Positions 29,984 to 35,199 of a DNA stretch of 35,199 nt are shown one piece after another. The position numbers and the translations under genes are program-made. The notes beneath the pieces are model-generated. The model did no database searches. It was not told the DNA's origin and saw only the letters and a program-made list of their open reading frames with translations. The DNA lies in contig JAGVNX010000077.1 in the NCBI GenBank assembly GCA_020053055.1, forward strand, positions 1 through 35,199, read 5' to 3'. Numbering within the stretch: position 1 is the stretch's first letter; every line of letters begins with the position of its first letter. This DNA is from Candidatus Iainarchaeum sp. Its GTDB lineage: Archaea > Iainarchaeota > Iainarchaeia > Iainarchaeales > GCA-2688035.

Positions 29984-31315
29984 TTACAGTTCTATTTCCT
30001 GGGATTCTTTTGGAATAAAAATTTCTTTTTTCAGTTTTTTTTCAAGGGTTTTTTTGAATTCCGGCAATTTTTCTTTTTCGCCGTGAATCAAAAAGGTTTT
30101 CTGTGCGTTCACTGCTGATGCAAAATTCAGCAGCCCGTTGTAATCCGCGTGCCCGGAAAATTTTATTCGGCAGGTTTCGCATTGCACAAAAATTTTTTTT
30201 CCGTTCAATTCAACTGTTTTTTTTCCTTCAAGAAGCTCTCTTCCCAGGGAGCCTTCTGCCTGGTATCCGACAAGGATAACGCAATTTTTTTTTGACCCCG
30301 CGAGTTTTTTGAGGTGTTGCCTGCTCGGGCCGCCTGTCAGCATTCCTGAAGTTGCGATTATCACTGCGTTTTTTGATTTGAAGACTTCTTTTTTTGTTTT
30401 GCTTTGGGGTTGTTTGAAAAAAGGGCTTTTGAAAGCGTCATCGTCAGCCATTAAAATCCTGTTTGGAATTTCCGGGCGCATGAAACTTACGTTGTGCCTG
30501 CAAATCCTGTTTGCCTTGTTGACCATGCCGTCAAGCCAGATGTCAATTTCGGGCAGATAACCGCTTCTGATGTAATTGTCTATTGTGAACATTACTTCCT
30601 GGCCTCTGCCTACTGCAAAGCTTGGAATCAGTATTTTTCCGTTTCTTTTCAAGACCTGTTTTATTTTGTCTGCCAGTTCCTTGCTTGATTTTTGCATTGA
30701 AGGCAGAATGTCTTGTTTTCCGGCATAAGTGCATTCCATAACCAGAAAATCTATTTTTTCTTTTGGCAGGTCTGCCGGCAAAAGCAGGTTGCTTTCTCGT
30801 GTATTGATGTCCCCTGAATATAATAATTTTTTTCCGTCAAATTCAATTATTGTTTCCGCGCTTCCGATTATGTGGCCTGCGTTCAAAAATTTTATTTTTA
30901 TTTGCGAGTCAGGGAATAATTGTTTTTCCTCGTTGTAATTGATTGCAACGATTTGTTTCATTGTCTTGTCGATTTCTTTTGTCCCATAAAAGGCCAGTTT
31001 GTTTTCCTTTGCGATTTTTGCGGAATCGCTCAAAAGCAAATGCATAATGTCCCTTGTCGGCGGTGTTGCAAAAATTTTTCCTCCAAATCCTTGTTTGACA
31101 AGAAAAGGCAGGTAACCGCAGTGGTCAATATGGGCATGGCTGATTATTATGGCGTCAATTTTTTTTGCCAGTTCTTTTGGAATTTTTGGCAATTCCGGGT
31201 TTCCTTTCCCTATTTTTATGCCAGCGTCAACCAAAATTTTTTTGTTTTTTGTTTCAAGCAGCACTGCATTCCTGCCGACTTCCATGCAGGCTCCAAAAAA
31301 AGTGATTTTTGCCAT
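29984..31315 (-). CDS. Beta-CASP metallo-beta-lactamase-fold nuclease (aCPSF2-like)
   Basis: A 443-residue metal-dependent RNase of the CPSF/RNase J group, acting in RNA processing or decay. Motif 2 is SHAHIDHCGYLP (H60, H62, D64, H65), motif 3 is NAGHIIGSAE (H148), motif 4 is LLYSGDINTRE (D169). The beta-CASP part has PSFAVGRGQEV and IATSGMLTGGPS, and the late histidines are FSGHADYNG (H389) and LIHGEKE (H411). There are no N-terminal KH domains, so it matches the short archaeal aCPSF2 class rather than aCPSF1. A TATA-like CATTTTTAAGGG sits about 30 nt upstream. It converges on nothing: its stop lies 50 nt from the pilus operon start, on the same strand. Confidence 0.9.
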   Translation of the reverse strand: MAKITFFGACMEVGRNAVLLETKNKKILVDAGIKIGKGNPELPKIPKELAKKIDAIIISHAHIDHCGYLPFLVKQGFGGKIFATPPTRDIMHLLLSDSAKIAKENKLAFYGTKEIDKTMKQIVAINYNEEKQLFPDSQIKIKFLNAGHIIGSAETIIEFDGKKLLYSGDINTRESNLLLPADLPKEKIDFLVMECTYAGKQDILPSMQKSSKELADKIKQVLKRNGKILIPSFAVGRGQEVMFTIDNYIRSGYLPEIDIWLDGMVNKANRICRHNVSFMRPEIPNRILMADDDAFKSPFFKQPQSKTKKEVFKSKNAVIIATSGMLTGGPSRQHLKKLAGSKKNCVILVGYQAEGSLGRELLEGKKTVELNGKKIFVQCETCRIKFSGHADYNGLLNFASAVNAQKTFLIHGEKEKLPEFKKTLEKKLKKEIFIPKESQEIEL

Positions 31316-31431
31316 TGCAAAAAATAAGAGTGATTTCCCTTAAAAATGTGCTTGTTGGCAAAAAAACTGTTTTGGGCAAGGACTGGTGTCTTGGGAATAT
31401 GTTTAAAGCCAGTTTTTTGCCAATTATTATA

Positions 31432-32112
31432 ATGAAAAAACAGGCTGCGGGGCAAACTAAGCAAAATGAACAAGTGAATAAAGACAGTGAAGGCAGTGCT
31501 GTTTCTTTTTCTTCCGAAGAAGCGCAAAAGAAGCTGCAGTTAAGGCTTTGCAGGTTTTTGCTTTTAAAATATTCCGATTTGATTAATGAGTCTGAACGCA
31601 GGACAATTGGCGAAATAAAAGGCCTTGTCAATTCCGATGATTTGACTATCCAGTCCATTCTTGCGGATTTGAAGCCAGAAAATTTTTCTTTTGAAAAGGA
31701 TTTTTTGCAGGCAGCAGAAAAAATTTTTGATTTTGTTTCAAGCGAGATTAATTTTGTGGAACTGGATGTTAATTTGAATTACTGGCTTTCTCCAAAAGAA
31801 ATTTTTTCTGAAAAAATTGCTGACGACGAGGATACTGCGATTTTTTTGTGCTCTTTGCTTTTTGGCCTTGGCGATGAAAAAGCATTTGTTGCTGTTGCAG
31901 AGCTTGACAATATGCAGACGCATGCTTTTTTAATAACAGAATTTCAAAATAATTTTTTGATTCTTGACCCGTGCCAGAAACACCAGTTCAAAAAATTTTT
32001 TGGAAACCGCGACAATGTTTTAATGGATTATTCCTTCAAAGGCGCGAAAATAAAACAGTTTTTATACAAATTCAACCATTCAACATACGAGCAATTCGTA
32101 GATGCGGAATAA
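31432..32112 (+). CDS. Transglutaminase-fold protein lacking the catalytic Cys
   Basis: A 226-residue protein whose second half matches the transglutaminase/papain-like core: ADDEDTAIFLCSLLFGLG where active proteins have a Cys (DCED-type), then a His in MQTHAFLITE (H164) and an Asp in FLILDPC (D179). Asp132 stands in the Cys position, so the enzyme is probably inactive or acts differently. The first 110 residues are helical and charged. The ATG at 31432 is supported by a TATA-like GTTTAAAGCC near -28. The stop overlaps the Nudix start by 11 bases, so the two are coupled. Substrate unknown. Confidence 0.7.
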   Translation: MKKQAAGQTKQNEQVNKDSEGSAVSFSSEEAQKKLQLRLCRFLLLKYSDLINESERRTIGEIKGLVNSDDLTIQSILADLKPENFSFEKDFLQAAEKIFDFVSSEINFVELDVNLNYWLSPKEIFSEKIADDEDTAIFLCSLLFGLGDEKAFVAVAELDNMQTHAFLITEFQNNFLILDPCQKHQFKKFFGNRDNVLMDYSFKGAKIKQFLYKFNHSTYEQFVDAE

Positions 32113-32587
32113 AACCCGTTTGCCCTGCCTTGGTGATTTTTTGATTGAAAAAAGCTCCGGCGCAATTGTTTTCCACAAAAAAAACCACGAAACAAAATTT
32201 CTTGTCCTGCATTATGCTTCAGGGCACTGGGATTTTGCAAAAGGCCATGTGGAAGAAAACGAAACAGACGAACAGGCGCTTTGGAGGGAGCTTGAAGAAG
32301 AAACCGGCATTAAGCAGGAAAACGCAAAAATAATCCCGGGTTTTATCCGGAGAATAACTTATTTTTACAACAGGGACAGCCAAACAATTTTCAAGGAAGT
32401 GATTCTTTTTTTGGTTGAATCCGAAATAGATTCAATACGGCTTTCAGCTGAACACACTGATTTTGCCTGGCTGCCTTTTGAACAAGCCTTAAAAAAAACA
32501 ACTTTTGACAATGCAAAACAGGCTTTGAAAAAAGCCCATGATTTTTTGAAGCAAAAAAAACTTGGCTATTCCCAAAAGAATAAATAG
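32102..32587 (+). CDS. Nudix hydrolase, Ap4A-type
   Basis: A 161-residue Nudix protein. The Nudix box is perfect: GHVEENETDEQALWREL then EEETGI, matching GX5EX7REUXEEXGU. The context SSGAIVF, LVLHYASGHWDFAKG and the FEQALKK tail resemble diadenosine tetraphosphate hydrolases of the NUDT2 kind, which remove stress dinucleotides; other NDP-X substrates are possible. It overlaps the upstream transglutaminase-fold gene by 11 bases. Confidence 0.88.
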   Translation: MRNKTRLPCLGDFLIEKSSGAIVFHKKNHETKFLVLHYASGHWDFAKGHVEENETDEQALWRELEEETGIKQENAKIIPGFIRRITYFYNRDSQTIFKEVILFLVESEIDSIRLSAEHTDFAWLPFEQALKKTTFDNAKQALKKAHDFLKQKKLGYSQKNK

Positions 32588-32608
32588 TGGTTTGTTATTC
32601 TTTTTGTT

Positions 32609-33076
32609 ATGGCCTGTAAAAAACAAAAAGCCCAGGCTGGTTTGGAGTATTTGATGACCTATGGCTGGGCTTTGATTATTCTTGTTACTGTTGCTTCTGT
32701 TTTGTTTTTTGTTGTGAGCCCGCCAAGCCAGAATACTGTTTTTTTTAACAGTAATTCTGCAAATTTTGTTGTAAGAAGCAGCAATGTTGGTTCTGGTTCC
32801 GGCCCTCCTTTTACTCTTCAATTGCAGAATGCTTCCGGAAAACCAATTGCTATTACAGCTATGTTTTCCGCCAAATTTAGTTTTAATGCCCCTTATAATA
32901 ATTGTGGGCCTCCCGTTTGCAATATTTTGGTGGCAAGTGGGCAGGTTATGAATATTACTGGCAATGTTAGTTCTTCTTATGCGGATTCTGGGATAATATC
33001 AATTCAATACAAAATTGACAGTTACACAAAAACCGTGGTGATAAACGCAAGAGGAAAGATTCCAAGTGCAACTTAA
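32609..33076 (+). CDS. Class III signal peptide (archaeal pilin) protein, 155 aa
   Basis: The N-terminus KKQKAQAGLEYLMTYGWALI is the same class III signal as in the protein at 10366 (Gln cleavage site, Glu at +5, LMTYGWA), followed by the hydrophobic LVTVASVLFFVV. The mature part has N-glycosylation sequons (NAS, NIT, NVS) and a Cys pair (NNCGPPVCN). A TATA-like AATAAATAG lies about 25 nt upstream, so it appears leaderless, unlike the 10366 pilin. A second, probably less expressed, pilin. Confidence 0.85.
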   Translation: MACKKQKAQAGLEYLMTYGWALIILVTVASVLFFVVSPPSQNTVFFNSNSANFVVRSSNVGSGSGPPFTLQLQNASGKPIAITAMFSAKFSFNAPYNNCGPPVCNILVASGQVMNITGNVSSSYADSGIISIQYKIDSYTKTVVINARGKIPSAT

Positions 33077-33089
33077 AAGATTTTTGGGT

Positions 33090-34013
33090 TCATAATTTTT
33101 TCTTTATTAGCTTGTTTTTTGCGCCAAGGAATTGTATTGTGCTTTCAGCATTTTCAGTGCCAAGGGCAAGAGCTGCCTTGATTGAATAGCCCCTTATTAT
33201 TGCTGCCAAGAATGCCGAGTTGAACGCGTCTCCGCAGCCTGTTGAATCCACAACCTTTACTTTGCGTGTTTTTTGCCCAAAAATTTTTTTTCCATCAAAA
33301 GCAATGCTGCCTTTTGCGCCAATAGTTATTACTGCGAGCGGAACAATTTTTTGCAATTTTTTCAGGTTTTTTTCAGGGCTTTTTGCTTTTGCCAGGAATT
33401 CCGCTTCTGCACTGTTCAAAAACAAAACAGTGGTTTTTTTTAACAATGGCATTAATTTTTCAAGCCCTTGCTTTAATTCTTTTCTTCCGGGATTCCAGGC
33501 AACAAGAATAGCTTTTTTTTCCGCAAAATCAAAAATTTTTTGCAACAATTTTGGCTTTGAATGCAGGCTTCCAACATAAAACCATTCTGCCTTTTCCAAA
33601 AATTTCCAGTTAATTTGTTTTTCTGAATCCAAATGCCTTGTTGCACCCGCAAAAGTGAGGATTATCCTGTCAGCGCCAAAACCAGTGAGAATCACGCTGT
33701 AAGCAGTCTTATAATTTTTCATTTTCACTATTGCAGAACAATCAACTTTTTCTTTTTCCAGTTCTAAAACAATTTTTTTTGCATTTTCATCAGTACCCAC
33801 TGCGCAAACAATCCCTGTTTTCAATCCAAGCCTTGAAAAAGCAACCGCAGTATTTGTAGCGCTTCCGCCAGTTGCAAAAAAAATATTGTCAACCTCTGTT
33901 TTTGAATCAGGCAAAAGGCACAATTTTCCTTTTTGCAAATGCTCTTCTGCAAGATGGACAAAAACATCTATTGTTGCATTTCCAAAACAAACAATTTCAG
34001 GCAAAAAAACCAC
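33090..34013 (-). CDS. PfkB-family sugar/nucleoside kinase
   Basis: A 307-residue ribokinase-superfamily kinase. PfkB signature 1 is ATGGSATNTAVAFSRLG and signature 2 is VVDSTGCGDAFNSAFLAAII with the catalytic Asp262; the usual GAGD is GCGD here. FGNATIDVFVHL is the family N-terminus. The substrate (ribose, fructose, adenosine, cytidine or other) cannot be fixed. I accept the GTG start at 34013 because a TATA-like TTATTAATTAG is centred about 29 nt upstream; a TTG at 34004 is an alternative. Confidence 0.87.
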   Translation of the reverse strand: MVFLPEIVCFGNATIDVFVHLAEEHLQKGKLCLLPDSKTEVDNIFFATGGSATNTAVAFSRLGLKTGIVCAVGTDENAKKIVLELEKEKVDCSAIVKMKNYKTAYSVILTGFGADRIILTFAGATRHLDSEKQINWKFLEKAEWFYVGSLHSKPKLLQKIFDFAEKKAILVAWNPGRKELKQGLEKLMPLLKKTTVLFLNSAEAEFLAKAKSPEKNLKKLQKIVPLAVITIGAKGSIAFDGKKIFGQKTRKVKVVDSTGCGDAFNSAFLAAIIRGYSIKAALALGTENAESTIQFLGAKNKLIKKKL

Positions 34014-34135
34014 TGCAAATAAATTGTAAATTCTAATTAATAATCATTTGTTTTTACCCAATTCCTTTTAACAAGAAAATTGCCCAAAAAACCAGTTGAT
34101 TCACAAGCATCCCAAAACAGGCTCATATCGAATTG

Positions 34136-34146
34136 TTTTTATTAAG
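34136..34146 (+). promoter_or_regulatory. TATA box of the last gene
   Basis: TTTTTATTAAG is centred about 27 nt before the ATG at 34168. The rest of the 154-bp gap 34014-34167 shows no RNA gene or coding frame. Confidence 0.4.
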
Positions 34147-34167
34147 AATAACTCCTAATTTTAAAAG

Positions 34168-35073
34168 ATGCCTGTAAAAATTTCGCTTGCAAGAAGAGTA
34201 AACATAGCTGCCAGAAGGAAAATCAAGCGGGTTTCTATAGGAACCAGGCGGGCATTGGAACGTTCAATGGGAAAAACCCTGCAACTTGAACAGATTGACA
34301 AACTGCCAATATTTTCAAAACCAGAACAGGACCTGATTCTGAAACAGAGCGCTTTTGTAGGCCGTGGTCATTATGGCCCAACAACATTGGGAAATTTTGT
34401 AAATGCAACTGCAAACAGCTGGAATCCAAAAAACAGGAAAAGAAACCTTCACAGGCTTGCAGTTTTTATTGCATCAACATGCACAATGCCTTTTGAAGCA
34501 ATAAGAACGCATTATGCTTTTGTAGATATTGATTTTAATGGCAATTTGTGCTTTTCAAACAAGCCAAGAGGCCACAAAATACCTTCCGGTGTAGACCCTT
34601 TGCTTGCAAGCAAAATAGATGCAATGTTTCACTCAATGCATTTTAAAAAATCGCCTTTTTCCAGATGGGCACGCACTACTGCAATTGGAATTGTTTCGGG
34701 TTGTTTAGCACTGGGGCTGTTTTGGGTTGGAGCTAACAAATATGCTTTAGTTCAGACTGCAAGGACACAGGATATAATGAATGTCCTGCACGGGGAAATA
34801 ACAGATATTTTAGCGAGAGAATTGGATGAATCAGCTAGGCCGGCAACAGGAACCCAGCCAGTATGCAATCCGCAGCGATCCCCTGAAGATCAAGCGAAAA
34901 TTGCTAGGCTTCAACGAGAATATGATGGAATTGTGCAAAAAGCATTTGCTCCTGGCGGAACAATATCCAAGATTAATCGCGTTAAAAAAACGGGCAGTTG
35001 GGGAGCTTTTTTTGTTGGTGTCTTAATTCCTCTTCTTATTTCTGCAAGAAAAAGTATTCAAGAACAAAAGTAG
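34168..35073 (+). CDS. Hypothetical two-helix membrane protein, 301 aa
   Basis: No family recognised. The first 40 residues are very basic (SLARRVNIAARRKIKRVSIG), without a classical signal. A first membrane helix lies at about residues 170-190 (TAIGIVSGCLALGLFWVGAN) and a second near the end (SWGAFFVGVLIPLLI). Between them is a helical region of about 85 residues with RLQREYDGIVQKA. The N-terminal 160 residues contain a plausible compact domain (GRGHYGPTTLGNFVNAT, YAFVDIDFNGNLCFS). Topology suggests both ends inside and a loop outside, or the reverse. It is a real gene by promoter position and length; function unknown. Confidence 0.7.
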   Translation: MPVKISLARRVNIAARRKIKRVSIGTRRALERSMGKTLQLEQIDKLPIFSKPEQDLILKQSAFVGRGHYGPTTLGNFVNATANSWNPKNRKRNLHRLAVFIASTCTMPFEAIRTHYAFVDIDFNGNLCFSNKPRGHKIPSGVDPLLASKIDAMFHSMHFKKSPFSRWARTTAIGIVSGCLALGLFWVGANKYALVQTARTQDIMNVLHGEITDILARELDESARPATGTQPVCNPQRSPEDQAKIARLQREYDGIVQKAFAPGGTISKINRVKKTGSWGAFFVGVLIPLLISARKSIQEQK

Positions 35074-35165
35074 AAAATAAAAATTGCAATTAAAAAAATG
35101 GCATAATGCACAGAGCAATTTGTTGGATTGTGTTCTTTAAACTAAAATAATTTATGCCTTTGTGC

Positions 35166-35182
35166 AATGGCCATTAGCCATT
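35166..35182. repeat. Short inverted repeat at the window end
   Basis: AATGGC-CATTA-GCCATT is a perfect 6-bp inverted repeat. Nothing else is visible in the last 126 bases, and no tRNA fold fits before the window ends. Confidence 0.25.
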
Positions 35183-35199
35183 TCTTGAGCCAATAACTC

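Noticed and set aside
35074-35199. A tRNA starting at the window end
   Set aside because: The short inverted repeat does not extend into acceptor, D, anticodon and T stems on either strand.

Overview
The window is AT-rich archaeal DNA, most likely from a DPANN-type lineage (Diapherotrites or a relative; the lineage is an inference). The archaeal signs are: TATA-like boxes 23-31 nt upstream of many start codons, implying leaderless mRNAs with few Shine-Dalgarno sites; class III (archaeal pilin) signal peptides of the type GQAALEYLMTYGWA; KaiC-like RecA ATPases; an archaeal beta-CASP nuclease; and a type IV pilus/secretion operon built on a GspE/FlaI-type ATPase with two GspF/FlaJ-type membrane proteins. 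No rRNA, tRNA, CRISPR array or transposase was seen.

Layout. 0-10 kb: the C-terminal part of pyruvate phosphate dikinase (cut by the window start), an unknown basic protein, a Cas4-like nuclease, a coiled-coil protein, a KaiC-like ATPase with a Walker-A-less partner, two GT4 glycosyltransferases, bacterial-type CoaE and CoaD, and a HicBA toxin-antitoxin pair. 9.5-16 kb is an accessory island: a PIN toxin converging on and overlapping a ribbon-helix-helix antitoxin; a pilin with the best promoter and ribosome binding site of the window; three minus-strand AAA_14-type ATPases, at least two with DUF4143-type C-termini; four same-orientation copies of a repeat family with core GTTAGCCGTGAGGC; and an orphan hicB with a hicA remnant.

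16-30 kb is one minus-strand gene cluster, read from 29.9 kb leftward: three pilin-like proteins, a 1191-residue von Willebrand A protein whose A domain is split by an insert of about 440 residues, a secreted or membrane-anchored protein with a polyglycine run, a 796-residue coiled-coil/winged-helix protein, the secretion ATPase interrupted by a 502-residue LAGLIDADG intein, and two GspF-like membrane proteins. It looks like a complete pilus or secretion machine with a large adhesin-like surface subunit. 30-35 kb carries a beta-CASP nuclease, a transglutaminase-fold protein without its catalytic cysteine, a Nudix hydrolase, a second class III pilin, a PfkB sugar/nucleoside kinase and an unknown two-helix membrane protein.

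The most unusual part is the 10.86-15.62 kb ATPase-repeat island. Each ATPase gene has an inverted repeat abutting its TATA box, a repeat copy lies on the 3' side of each, and two of the ATPases share nearly identical DNA at their 3' ends although their upstream sequences clearly differ. This suggests a cassette-like, autoregulated, toxin-antitoxin-associated module. The intein in the pilus ATPase and the split vWA protein are the next most interesting items.
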